A DNA stretch of 64,000 nucleotides from Ichthyophis bannanicus. Lineage: Eukaryota > Chordata > Amphibia > Gymnophiona > Ichthyophiidae. The translations under genes and the position numbers were made by a program. This document shows, in pieces, positions 10,109 to 20,439 of the stretch (positions within the stretch are counted from its first letter, which is position 1; the number at the start of each line of letters is the position of its first letter). The stretch spans positions 1,488,001 to 1,552,000 of the forward strand of contig JAWIIG010000039.1 of assembly GCA_033557465.1 (NCBI GenBank), written 5' to 3'. A model generated the notes under the pieces. It searched no databases and was not told the DNA's origin. It saw only the letters and a list, made by a program, of their open reading frames with translations.

Positions 10109-11209
10109 TTAAGACCCAAATAAATGCTGAAGCACAGCCTGGCCAAAGACAGCATTCTGACGGGGGTCCCTATCCAGGCAGTAGTGAGCAAAGGTGTAAA
10201 GAGAGGACCAGGTAGCTCGCCAGCAGATCTCCTGTATAGAGACAGAACAGATGTTGGCGATTGAGGCTGCCCTGGCCCTCACGCTGTGAGCAGTAATGTG
10301 ACCCTCAAGGAGACATGCTTGATCACAGGCAAGAGAAATGCAGCCGCGCAATTTAGTTGGATAGGGTACTTTTTGTCACCAGAAAACCTAAGTGGCTGGG
10401 GTCAAAGGAAACAAATAATTGAGATGATTTCCTAAAATCCTTGGCCCTATGTAAGTAGAAGGCAAGGGCACGGGTATGCAATGTTGCCTCAGCCCTAGAG
10501 GCATGTGGCCGGAGAAAAAAAGACTGGTAGCATCCAAGTCTGGTTGAGATGAAAAGTGTAGACTACTTTTGGAAGGAAATGCGGATGGTTACAAAGAACC
10601 ACCTTATAATGGTGGCTTCAAGTGTAAGGAGGAGCCGCTACGAAACCTTTGCAGTTCGCTGATACAATGAGCTGAGTTGAGGGCAATGAGGAAGGTAACT
10701 TTACAAGATAGGAATTTTAGAGGAGTGGCAGCCAAAGGCTCACACAGGGCTTTGATAAGCTGTGCAAGGACCATGTTGAGGTCCCCACGCAGTTGGTGGT
10801 GGTTTTATCGGAGGCTTAGAAAGCAGGAGACCCTGCATGAATCGCTGCATCAGGGGGTGCGAGAAATAGAAAGTTTATTCTGTGGCCTGTGATAGAATTC
10901 ATCTAAGTGCCATTGCAGCCTAACAGAGTTAGTCTTACGTCCAGTGGAGTACAAGTGGAGAAGATATTGTAGAAGTTCCACTGGGCAAGAAGAGGGATCA
11001 ATCTGCTTTGGGGTATACCATAGAGTGAACCATAGCCATTTAAAGGCAAAAGAATGCCTGGTAGAGGGCTTGTGGGAGGCAAGAAAAATGTCCCTAACTG
11101 GTTGAGGGAGGTCGAGGTCACTAAAGGTCATGCTTTCAGCAGCTATGCTATGAGATGGAGGGCTTGTGATGGAGGGATAGTCCCTGATCCTGATGGAGGT
11201 CGGGAGCAT
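10109..11209 (-). pseudogene. DIRS-B tyrosine recombinase remnant
   Basis: Two frame-separated pieces. The C-terminal piece (10109-10351) retains HITAHSVRARAASIA with the His-x2-Arg motif, WRATWSSL, and a Tyr in FAHYCLD, ending AVLQHLFGS. The N-terminal piece (10850-11209) retains KPSTRHSFAFKWLWF and LLQYLLHL. Between them the frame is disrupted. It is homologous to the DIRS-A recombinase and not functional. Confidence 0.85.
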
Positions 11210-11603
11210 GACCCAAACTGAAGGGTGGAGTCTGTGTTAGACGAAGCAGCAGAGGAAACCATGGCTGACGAGGCCCATATGGAGCTATTAAGATCATGGA
11301 GGCCTTGTCGGCCTACAGTTTGAATAGAGACTTGGGTATCAGAGGGGTTGATGGTAATGCATAAAGCAGACCCAGGTCCCACTGGAGGAGAAAGGCATCT
11401 GCTGCCTGACTGAGGGGGAGGGGACTCTGAAGCAGAAGAGCAGTAGACGTGCATTTCCTGAGTGGCAAACACATCTATTCTGAGGGTACTCTAATGTGGA
11501 AGATCCAAGAGGTAGTCCGCTGATTTAGAGTCCATTAGTGTGGATGAAGGATGCAGCTGAGTCTATCTGCCATGACATCGAGATGGCCTGGGAGATACAC
11601 CCC

Positions 11604-11888
11604 TCAAAGATGGACATGGTGTGCATTAGCAAAGGCCCAGAGCCGAACGGCCTCATGACAGAGGGGATAGGAACTGGTTCCTCCCTGCTTGTTCACATAG
11701 AACATGGCTACTTGGTTGACCATCTGGACTAAGACGTGTTTGGCTGTTAGTTGGGTCTGAAAAACCCAAAGGGCATTCGTGAGAGCAAGAAACTCCAGGA
11801 CACCGATCCGCATCTGAGATTCATGTTCTGTCCACTGCCCTTGTGTGGTGAGATTGTCCAGATGTGCCCCCACCCAAGAATAGAAGCA
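11604..11888 (-). pseudogene. DIRS-B RNase H remnant
   Basis: It retains MDASILGWG at its upstream end, LEFLALTNAL and VLVQMVNQVAMFYVNKQGGT; the last corresponds to the DIRS-A block VLVQTDNQVAMFYVNKQGGT, with the acidic Asp changed to Val. It is cut off at 11888. Confidence 0.82.
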
Positions 11889-12454
11889 TCCATATATATA
11901 TTTTTTAAAATTTTTATTTTGGTATCTTTCTTCTGTAAATCTTGTTGGGGGGTATTTAGCTTTTTAAAGTCTGCTGTTTTGGGCTCCCAGGAGTCCTTTT
12001 TGCTATTCACTGTATTTAGACATTTTTGTTCTCTGAATTTCCTTTCTCTGCAATTATTCTTTGTCTTAAATATTGTTATTTTCCAGTAAATGATCAAATT
12101 CAGAATTTAACTATTTTCTTGCCTTTCCATTTTATATTATATATTCTGCAATATCCTGGGCTCCATCAGGGATATCATCAATGTATGAGGGCTACAAATC
12201 TTGTCTGTCCTCGGAGAAAAGACTACCAAAACATTATATCATAGGGAGTGATGAGGATCACTGGTCAGTGCTGTGGTAGCTGGGCTGAAGGGTTTCCAGG
12301 TTAGAAGGGTGCGATGATGTCAGTGGGGAGAACATCATACTGGCAACAATAAGTCAGTGCAGAGGAAACAATTAAGTAATAGTTATGGGATGGTTTAGAG
12401 AGAGGGACAGGGAAGATAATTTACAGAGGACCAGGGGAAGCCCAAGGGAGATGT
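11889..12454. other. Unclassified gap between DIRS-B and the Gypsy element
   Basis: A/T-rich up to about 12150, then mixed. One minus-strand open frame continues from the DIRS remnant into Lys-rich sequence with no recognisable domain. The final bases GGGG (12455-12458) are the target duplication of the Gypsy element. Confidence 0.4.
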
Positions 12455-14040
12455 GGGGTGTGATAAGGAAGCTTATCATAGCTCAGGAAGGAGCTATAGT
12501 AAAGGTGAAGTGACTCTGAACAAGCAACCTGTCAGTTCTGGTAGAAATAAGAAAACAGAATTTTTCCATAAAAAACTACCAGTCCCAGAATGCACCAGGT
12601 TTCCAACAGCCATTAGAGGAGCTGAAGTGGGGAAACGTGTGTTCAATCAGGAGGGCTATGAGGTAATCCCTAAGCATTCATCTCAAAGGGCAGGGCCTGA
12701 TTCAGCACAGCTGCGCTGTGTTAGGGTGGAGCACTCATCCAAGCAGAATAAAGGTAGAGTTTATTCTACAGAGAATCATCTTCATGATCTTGGACAGCTT
12801 CATCATCTGGAGGATCATCAGAAGCAGAAGCCAGAGCGGACGGACAGAGAGGGCAAGAAACCCTTTGGAAGAAAGAAGAGAAAAGCATTTGGGAGGTCTA
12901 AAGGAGTCCATAGCAGTACGTATACTGGAAGGCATTCAAAAGGCAAGCATACACCATTGGACTGGGGAAAACCAGAGGAGTGGTGCTGCAGAGCTAGGAA
13001 TCTCCTGACGGTACCTGTGAGGGAGACGGCTGCACTTGGAAGACCCGTGCCAGAAGGTATGTGAAGAGAGACCCAGTGTCCAGGGATCTGGATTGGAAGG
13101 CTGGACATAAGAACTGGACTACATACTGGCCAGGCTATTTAGAGAGGAACTCTAACAGCAATGGAAGCTCAGGTATGAACACTGATCTATGCCCTAGCTA
13201 TAACCTTGAAAGACAGCAGGGAAACAAGTATTCTCCTGAGAGTGCTACATTGAGAAATTCCTCTGTGCCAATCCATGATATTGAACCCATGATTGTTGAA
13301 GAAGGGGGAGCGGTCTTAGATACAGGCTGTGAATATATGGATTGCTCTCTGTCTAAACTCCTTTGGTAATTTACTGTTACAAAGTAGAACAACCATCACA
13401 AAGAAATACAAACTTGTTCTTTAATCTACTCAGAAAAGCTCCTGAAGTAGGATTTGAGCCACGCAGTAGAAAGCAAGCCAGCTAAGGGGTTTCAGCTGGG
13501 TAACTGCTAGCAATTGAGCCTTACCTAATTGCTTGTGAGCTCTGAGGGAATCACTTCTGAATCTATGTGTGAAGATATAAGAAGTTAACCTGAAAAGAAC
13601 AGTTTTTCCCTTCTTTGTGGATTTTGCTTGTTGTTTGAAATACTGCTAAGAAAATATTAGCTAGAGCCTACAGAAAAGACCAGTTTGTTACCAACCAGGT
13701 CTTTATTCTTTTGCTTTGATTGCCTGACAAGTTCAACTGTTGTTTTCCTGATTTTGTTTTTCTAAGTTTAACACTGAAAGCAAGTACCGTATTTTTCGCC
13801 ATATAAGACGCTCCGGAATATAAGACACACCCAATTTTAAAGGAGGAAAATCTAGAAAAAAAAGATTCTGAACCAAATACTGTAGTAAAATATTTTATAT
13901 CAACTGTATAAAGTTAACAGCAGTTTAAGAACAATTTTATGCCAACCATGTAACATATTAAGAACTATCTTTACTCTCATTAACAGTCAGTAAAGTCAGT
14001 AAACAGTGAAAGTAACAAAAATAAGGCTGTAATGTTTTTA

Positions 14041-14856
14041 TTCGAACCCCAATAATTCCTCTTCTTCGCTGCTATCAGAAATGAGGAAGGACAGATCCAC
14101 GCAGTCATTGTCATCACTTTCTTCCTCACTGGTGTCAAATAAGACGTTGTCTTCTGTTCCATCCAAGGCATTACTTATGCCACACTTCTTGAATGATTTT
14201 ACAACAATGTCCTCCTTCACGGAGTCCCATGACCTTTTAACCCATTCACACACTTGTGTAATAGTGGGTCTCTTCATCCGCCCAGTAGACGTCAGATCAT
14301 GGTTCCTAGCTGCCATCCAGGTGTTCCACTCCTCTCGCATCAGAACTTTGAACGGTTTGTTAATGGAAAGTTATTCTTCTTCCTCGCATCAATAACAAAC
14401 TTATGAAAAGACAGAATCTTTGATTCGTATTCCTTTGGCATTTTTTGTGCAATTCTGGTTTTGGAGCGCATAGAAAGGCCAGATCTCTTCATAAATCTAT
14501 AGCACCACGATGGTGATCTGATGAAATCCTGAATGCCTTTCTCCAACAGCAATGCGTTTGGCCTCATAGATTATCATTTTTGTTGAGACAGAAAGTCCAT
14601 TTTTCCGGTGACGTGTGATCCACTCCTTCACTTCTACCTCTAATTCTGGCCACTTTGCAGTTGGTCCACGTAAGGTCTGCTTGCTTTTATCCAACTTTTG
14701 GAGCTGATCCTCCTGTTTCCTCCACTCTCTTATCATTTTCTCAGTTGGAGGTGGCCCGAAGTGTCTCTCTGCTGCTCTGTTTCCATGCTCCTTAGCAAAT
14801 TTGATTACTTCCAGCTTGAAAGCAACTTTATATGCCAGTCTCTTCTGCTTAGACAT
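14041..14856 (-). pseudogene. Tigger transposase, DDE domain deleted
   Basis: The start codon is complementary to 14854-14856 (MSKQKRLAYKVAFKLEVIKF). The N-terminal half holds the HTH/CENP-B-type DNA-binding region (GNRAAERHFG; then WITRHRKNGLSVS and RSPSWCYRFMKRSGL). At about 14370 it jumps from DARKKNNF to INKPFK-like sequence, which is normally the end of the DDE domain; the whole catalytic core between is absent. An acidic tail (SEEESDDNDCVDL, SSEEEELLGFE) closes the frame. There are also frameshifts near 14500-14550 and 14365. It could bind termini but not cut them. Confidence 0.85.
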
Positions 14857-15029
14857 CTTGAAAAGGAGGTACGGTAACGGTAATTTTCTGCAAGAAATCC
14901 AGAAATGAAAGAACTCACGGTTCGGATCGTTCCACGGATCAGGAGTCACGGATCGGATCTTTTTCGGATCAGTAAAAAAAAAAAACAAGACAAACATACC
15001 GGTACGTTTTGTCTTTTTGTTTAATACAT

Positions 15030-15345
15030 CATCCACCATTGCCCCCACTCATCACGTAATGTCCACCATTGCCCCCACTCATCACTGTAATGTCCACCAT
15101 TGCCCCCACTCATCACGTAATATCCACCATTGCCCCCACTCATCACTGTAATGTCCACCATTGCCCCCACTCATCACTGTAAAGTCCACCATTGCCCCCC
15201 ACTCGTCATCACCATCACTGTTCCAGTGCAACATTGCCCCCACATTAGTAATAATAGCCAGTAACATTGCCCCACATTAGCAATAATAGCCAGTAACATT
15301 GCCCCCAACATAGTAATAATAGCCAGTAACATTGCATTGCCCCGC
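15030..15345. repeat. Tandem repeats inside the Tigger
   Basis: First block (about 15030-15200): six or so copies of a ~28-30-base unit containing CACCATTGCCCCCACTCATC. Second block (about 15222-15345): three to four copies of a ~30-base unit containing AATAATAGCCAGTAACATTG. Both share ATTGCCCC. This is a subterminal minisatellite, not CRISPR: the units are directly adjacent without unique spacers. Confidence 0.85.
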
Positions 15346-16163
15346 TCCTCACCTGTTGTTGTAGATCCGCGCTATGGTAGGATCCACGAGCAGAGGGGGT
15401 GATGACGTCAGCGCGCACCGCCGGGTGTACTAAGATGGCCGACCGCTCCGGAGCTAGGCCAAAGCCGCGGCCTTTCCTACGGCCGTGGCCGCGCCTCGCG
15501 GATTCTCTCTATTCGTCGTATAAGACGCACCAACTTTTCCCCCCCAGTTTTGGGGAAGAAAAAGTGCGTCTTATACGGCGAAAAATACGGTATCGTTTTA
15601 TGTGCTACCAAGCATATCTGTGTTGGGAGAAATAACCCCATAAATAAATATCTTATTGGCTTTACACTCAAGCACAACTAATTATTGTGAGCAGCTGTGT
15701 CTGGTGTGAATGAACTGCATTTCCCACAATCCCTTGCAAATCATATTGATATATGCACTTGCCAAGACTGTGAACATTCTCACCCAGGCAGCCGTCTGAC
15801 AAATGGCGTAGTTTTTCGGATTGCTTTTGCGCAAAGGGATTTACTTGCTAAGGATTACAACTCAAGTCTGAAGGAAAAGACAGTTCAAGCTTAAAAGCTG
15901 AAAGAAAAGATTTTCCCTCAACTGCACTTTGGAGGAGAGGTGGCTGTTCCAGGTAGCTGTTCCAGGAAGAAAAGACCCTGTGCAGAGCTGGATTCATCAC
16001 TGGCATAAGGTAACAAGTACCTGGGCATGTCTAGTGGTGGATGGGAGTAAGGCACAGGGGTAATTAAAAAAAAAAAAAAAAAAAAAAGAGAGTAGAAAAA
16101 AAAACCTGTTTGGAAGGTGGTGCACTGTGTTTTTTTTCTTTGTGTTTTCTTGCAGGGATCAAG

Positions 16164-17561
16164 ATGGATCCGAGGGAACTAGCTGAGTGGATGGCAGCCC
16201 AGTTTAGCAGGCAACAGGAGCTAGCACAGCAGGCTCAGGACACTGCTATGAAAGCCTTAATGGACCAGCAGAAGCCAGTGCTTGATCTGGTGCAAGCCCT
16301 AGTTAAACTGCGGAACCAAAGTGGACCAGATGCAAGACCAGCAGAAAATACTGGTACACCACATGTGGACAGTGTGGGACTCAATCAAGGAATTGGGGCA
16401 TTTAGTTTTGGGAAGCTAACTCCAGATGATAATGTTGATGATTTTCTAGAGTCTTTTGAAAGAGTGGCACAAGCATTAGCATGGCCAGAGACCCAGTGGG
16501 CAGTAAGGCTGGCAGCCTCATTAACTGGAGAGGCGCTTGCAGCTTATAGAGCAATGCCAGCAGCCCAGGCTTTGAATTATAAGGATGTAAAGGCTGCTAT
16601 TAGAGATCGCCTAGGGTTGTCTATTTCAGAGTATAGGCGAATGTTTAGAGCTGTTACATTAAGAGTGGGTGAAACACCCAGGGCTCTGAGTCAGAGAATC
16701 AGAGGATTAGCTGTAAAATGGTTGGAGCCTGAGCAAAAGACGGTAGAAATGTTATTAGACATTATTATGCTTGAACAATTTATGTCTGCGGTGCCTAAAG
16801 ATTTGCACACTTTCCTTATACAGCAAAATTGCCAAAATCTTGGAGAGGCAACCATGCTAGCAGAGAGATTCTTGGAAGCCACGCAGGCTTGCCATAGAAT
16901 GGGTGACCCTCTGAAGATGGGTGCTGAGGCAAGCTGTGCTGTATCAGAAAAGAAAATAATTAAAAATGCTTCTGAAAATAAATGTACTGTGCCAAACCAG
17001 ATGAGACAGTGGAATAGAAAGAAATGTTTCAAGTGTGGAAAATGGGGACATTTAGAAAAGGGATGCCAGACACACACTAGCTTAATGGGTGTGGATTTAA
17101 AACAGCCCAAAGAAGGATTTCTTTTGATGGTTGATGTGCAAGAAATTACCATAAATGCTTTGTTAGACTCTGGGGCAGACCAGAGTATGATGTCAAAAAG
17201 GCTTTGGAAGAGAATAGAGGCCCAAGAGGGATTTGTGCCTAGAACCCCTGAAAGCCAAGTTCACATCAGATGCATTCATGGTACTGCAACATCATATCCC
17301 ACCTATAGGCTAAAGGTTAAGTGCCAGGGGGAACAAGAGGAAGTCCTGTTAGCAGTGGTGCCTAGGCTACCCTTTGATTTGGTTCTAGGAAGGGACTGGC
17401 CAAGATTTAAGCAGGGTCTAGTGGAAGGACTAGGAAAGGAGGAGGGAGAAGGATTAATGGTAATAGCTCCCGGGCCTTTATTTGGAAGTCCTCAGACCCC
17501 AGCTAAAAAGATGGTTAAGCGTCCAGAAGACCAAATATCCCTAAGCAGACATTTGTCTTAA
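16164..17561 (+). CDS. Gypsy Gag-protease with SCAN-like capsid
   Basis: 465-codon frame from the Met at 16164 (MDPRELAEW); an in-frame upstream Met at 16110 is less likely because it precedes a pyrimidine tract and TTGCAG resembling a splice acceptor. The capsid region (about residues 92-245) contains WLEPEQKT and MLEQFMSAVPKDL, closely resembling the SCAN domain of vertebrate zinc-finger proteins. A CCHC zinc knuckle (Cys288, Cys291, His296, Cys301) follows, then an aspartic protease motif LLDSGADQSMM (Asp335). Gag and protease are one frame. The frame is intact. Pol continues in the -1 frame, overlapping its end. Confidence 0.88.
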   Translation: MDPRELAEWMAAQFSRQQELAQQAQDTAMKALMDQQKPVLDLVQALVKLRNQSGPDARPAENTGTPHVDSVGLNQGIGAFSFGKLTPDDNVDDFLESFERVAQALAWPETQWAVRLAASLTGEALAAYRAMPAAQALNYKDVKAAIRDRLGLSISEYRRMFRAVTLRVGETPRALSQRIRGLAVKWLEPEQKTVEMLLDIIMLEQFMSAVPKDLHTFLIQQNCQNLGEATMLAERFLEATQACHRMGDPLKMGAEASCAVSEKKIIKNASENKCTVPNQMRQWNRKKCFKCGKWGHLEKGCQTHTSLMGVDLKQPKEGFLLMVDVQEITINALLDSGADQSMMSKRLWKRIEAQEGFVPRTPESQVHIRCIHGTATSYPTYRLKVKCQGEQEEVLLAVVPRLPFDLVLGRDWPRFKQGLVEGLGKEEGEGLMVIAPGPLFGSPQTPAKKMVKRPEDQISLSRHLS

Positions 17562-19193
17562 AGTACCATAGGGTCACAGAGAAGGCCCAAGCTCCTAAGC
17601 GGGCAACTCCTCAAGCTGCTGGGTTTGACCTGTGCAGTATAGAAAATGTGACTGTACCTAGCCAAGGGAGAGCCCTGGTGGACACTGTTCTCCAAGTGGA
17701 AATACCTATTGGATGCTATGGGAGAGTAGCCCCAAGGTCCGGATTAGCCCTTAAATATTTCATCGATGTGGGAGCGGGAGTAATTGATCCCGATTACAGG
17801 GGCAATATTAAAGTTCTGTTATTTAATTTTGGACAGAATGATTATCACGTGAAGACAGGAGACAGAATTGCCCAATTGATCTGTGAGAGGCTGGGTTTTC
17901 CACCTGTGGAGGAGGTCACATCCCTGGAAAATTCTGAGCGTGGAACCAAAGGCTTTGGTTCTACTGACGTCAAAGGGGTTAAAAGCCTAGCTGCCACCTG
18001 TGCCCGAGAGAGGGAGGTGAATGAAGAGGAAGATTTGGGACCCCAGGTATCTGATTGTAAAGAAAAATCAGAGCCCCAAATAGGTGAGGACCTGACAGTG
18101 GTACAACAGGAAGAAATTAGGAAATTGCTTAAAGAATTCCCAGATGTGTTGACACCCATACCTGGGGAGACACATTTGGTTGCCCATGAAATAATAACTC
18201 CACCTGGGAAATTAGTTCGTCAAAGGCCATGCCGCTTGCCTGAAGCCAAGAGACAGGAAGTTGTGGCACAAGTCCAGGAGATGTTGGACATGGGAGTAAT
18301 AGAGGAGTTAAAGAGTCCCTAGAATAGCCCCATAGTCCTGGTGCCGAAGCCTGATGGATCTTTAAGATTTTGTATTGACTTCCGGCAGGTAAACGCAATA
18401 TCAGTTTTTGATGCATATCCAATGCCAAGAATTGAAGAGTTGTTGGACCAGCTGGGACAGGCTCAATACTTAACCACCCTTGATATGACAAAAGGATATT
18501 GGCAAATCCCTCTAACCAGGGAGTCGAAGCCGAAGACTGCGTTCAGCACCCCCGTTGGCCTTTTCCAGTTCAAGAGGATGCCTTTCGGACTGCATGGAGC
18601 AGCGGCTACCTGCCAAAGGTTAGTGGATCAGGTACTTCGACCCCACCAAAATTATGCTTTTGCATATATGGATGATGTCATAATCCATAGTAACACCTGG
18701 GCGGGGCATCTAAAGGGGATCAGGGCAGTCTTGTGCTCCATGAAGCAAGCGGGAATCACTTTAAACCCGAAGAAGTGTGCCTTTGCAAATAGGGAGGTAA
18801 AATACCTGGGCCACCTAGTGGGAAGAGGAAAAATTAAACCTCTAATGAGTAAAGTAGATAGCATCAGGAATTTTCCCCCTCCAACAACAAAGAAACAATT
18901 AAGAAGTTTCTTGGGACTTATTGGATACTACCGCAGATTTATACCGCAATTTGCAGAGAAAAAGTGCAATTTTCACGGATATGCTGCGGAAGAATTGTCC
19001 AAACCAGCTAAAGTGGACACCCGAAGCTGAAAAAGCATTTTCAGTCCTAAAAGGAAAATTGTGTACAGGACCGGTACTGAAAGGGGTGGACTTCAGGAAA
19101 CCCTTTCTGGTTCAAACAGATGCATCGGATGTAGGGCTAGGAGCGGTTCTATCCCAGTGTCATGAAGGGGAGGAGCATCCTGTGATGTACCTG
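17540..19193 (+). pseudogene. Gypsy pol: dUTPase and reverse transcriptase, broken
   Basis: It reads in the -1 frame relative to Gag. A dUTPase comes first, with its motifs PRSGLA, GVIDPDYRG, GDRIAQLI and RGTKGFGSTD (about 17720-17960); this enzyme removes dUTP. RT follows with VLVPKPDGSLRF, FGLHGAAATCQRLV and the catalytic YMDDV (about 18665-18679). RNase H starts with VQTDASDVGLGAVL. Breaks: a TAG at 18320-18322 where the family has Trp, and an extra base in an A-run near 18960 that shifts RNase H into another frame. The sequence stops at 19193, where it joins the LTR tip. The integrase is absent. Confidence 0.88.
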
Positions 19194-19248
19194 TGATATA
19201 TGCACTTGCCAAGACTGTGAACATTCTCACCCAGGCAGCCGTCTGACA
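19194..19248 (+). repeat. Gypsy 3' LTR remnant
   Basis: 55 bases identical, as far as read, to 15747-15801 at the end of the 5' LTR (TGATATATGCACTTGCC...GTCTGACA), followed by the GGGG target duplication. It marks the downstream edge of the internal deletion. Confidence 0.88.
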
Positions 19249-19922
19249 GGGGCCATGTGCAGAGACTCATTGTGGGGTATTTACATAAATACTTGCATAA
19301 CCATTGGACCTCGTACCACTGCCTCCATTCAGTTTGTCGTCTCAAATTTAAACCAATGACTGCAAAAAATTCCTATCAATACATGTTACCTTATTATTCT
19401 GAGGCATAATTCTAGACACTCTGGGAGCAGAAAATAAGGCAGAGTTTTAACACTCAACACTTACTCACTTGCAGCAGTAGTGACATTAGAGAAAAGTATT
19501 TGAAGCGGCGCATAGGAATCAATCCTGATATTGTGAGGGGGGGGGGAAGCTAAAATGACATTTCCACACATTATGACCCTCTCTTTTCTCACCTTTAGCT
19601 TAGCTATAAAAGATTCTGCAAGAAAAAGTCTCAAAAGCCTTCTATGCATAAAGAAACCCTTAGCCAGCTTCAACCACCCAGTAAAAGAAGCTGGGTTGCC
19701 AGGAGTCAACACTGACTTGAAGGCACACATTGCATTTTGCATAATTATTAGATAGAAGAGCACAGTTGGGAATCTTATTAGATAGAAGAGTTAAGTCTGG
19801 AGTCTACAGAGGATGGGGCAAAATTCTCAGTACAAACCCTTCATTTTTCTGTAACATTCTCTATAGTCTCCAGCAATGGAGCTAAGACATTTGCCTTTAT
19901 AACTCACTATACAAAAATATAT
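19249..19922. other. Unclassified; possible SINE tail at 19697-19729
   Basis: No gene seen. GAGTCAACACTGACTTGAAG at about 19702 resembles the 3' domain of the SINE at 20440-20640 and could be a truncated copy. A G-run lies at 19537-19547. Confidence 0.4.
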
Positions 19923-20095
19923 AGTAACATACATAGTAACATAGTATATGACAGCAGATAAAGACCAGTATGGTCCATCTAGTCTGCTCAGCAAGGTGGC
20001 AAGAGTAGGTGCACCAGCTCTGTGCAGGTCACACCTCCCCATGCCTTTTTTAGGGGTGTAACCACTGCTCCAAGCAGGTCACCCCTTTTCGTGGA
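19923..20095 (-). mobile_element. CR1 LINE 3' end fragment
   Basis: On the minus strand it ends in TGTTACTATG-type repeats (seen here as ACATAGTAACATAGTA). The plus strand reads AAAGACCAGTATGGTCCATC and TCTAGTCTGC, shared with the 3' end of the CR1 at 24286. It contains 3'UTR only. Confidence 0.82.
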
Positions 20096-20439
20096 GGTAT
20101 AAGAGATAGTTACTTTTATTTTGATTTTATCCTGAAGAGTTCTCTCAAGAATACTCATCTTCCACTGAAAACTTTACAAAGTAACACAAAACCCTGCAGA
20201 AAAGACATTCAGAACCTATATAGCAAATACAATACCAAAACAGTATTAACACCCAAGACCCAAACTGTGACGACTACAGTAACTATGAAAAGGCAGCAAT
20301 GCAAATATTGCACCAGGGCCTAGAGCATCAAAACACTTCTTATTGGGAAAACAGAACCAAACTGCTACAGATCTCTAAACAGGAATCCTCCACCTCAGTC
20401 ACACGTGCAGAAAAACACAGAAATACCATCACCTAATAC

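Larger units (their letters stand above)
9487..11888 (-). mobile_element. Decayed, truncated DIRS element (DIRS-B)
   Basis: The left terminus (TGTAGTTACTCACCTGTAA...) and an internal complementary region at 9729-9788 plus 9907-9950 are recognisable and related to DIRS-A. Coding remnants of recombinase and RNase H follow. The element stops abruptly at 11888 inside the RNase H TTDAS-type motif, so RT, gag and the right terminus are missing. A short LINE tail (9789-9906) is inserted exactly in the internal complementary region. It lies just upstream of the last ILVBL-like exon, in what should be intron. Confidence 0.88.
13787..15590 (-). mobile_element. Tigger/pogo-type DNA transposon, catalytic core deleted
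   Basis: Inverted termini CCGTATTTTTCGCC... and ...GGCGAAAAATACGG are flanked by TA on both sides (13785-13786; 15591-15592), the pogo/Tc1-mariner signature. The second motif AAGACGC/GCGTCTTAT also matches this family's termini. A minus-strand transposase lies inside with its DDE core missing. It is inserted in the Gypsy 5' LTR and is therefore younger than it. Confidence 0.92.
12459..15801 (+). repeat. Gypsy 5' LTR, interrupted by Tigger
   Basis: About 1.54 kb once the 1.8-kb Tigger is removed. Ends TGTGATAA and GTCTGACA. AATAAATA at about 15643-15650 is a plausible polyadenylation signal. AATGGCGTAGTTTTTCGG immediately follows, a candidate primer-binding site, though I cannot name the tRNA. 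A 203-codon open frame at 12453-13064 lies inside the LTR and looks non-coding. Confidence 0.72.
12459..19248 (+). mobile_element. Gypsy (Gmr1-like) LTR retrotransposon with dUTPase, internally deleted
   Basis: The element begins TGTGATAAGG at 12459 and ends GTCTGACA at 19248, flanked on both sides by GGGG (12455-12458; 19249-19252), a 4-bp duplication typical of Gypsy integration. The 5' LTR is 12459-15801 (interrupted by a Tigger). The final 55 bases of that LTR (15747-15801) recur at 19194-19248, so only the tip of the 3' LTR survives. Coding order is Gag with a SCAN-like capsid, zinc knuckle, protease, dUTPase, RT and start of RNase H. The integrase, the rest of RNase H and most of the 3' LTR are deleted. 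The Gag relates it to the Gmr1-like lineage from which SCAN domains are thought to derive. Confidence 0.85.

Noticed and set aside
11747..12097. 116-codon minus-strand frame as a gene
   Set aside because: Its end is DIRS-B RNase H and its beginning A/T-rich unclassified sequence; an accidental fusion frame.
12453..13064. 203-codon open frame
   Set aside because: Lies within the Gypsy LTR, starts before the LTR edge and has no recognisable domain.
15030..15345. CRISPR-like direct repeats
   Set aside because: Units are contiguous and lack unique spacers; they are a minisatellite inside a Tigger transposon in a vertebrate genome.
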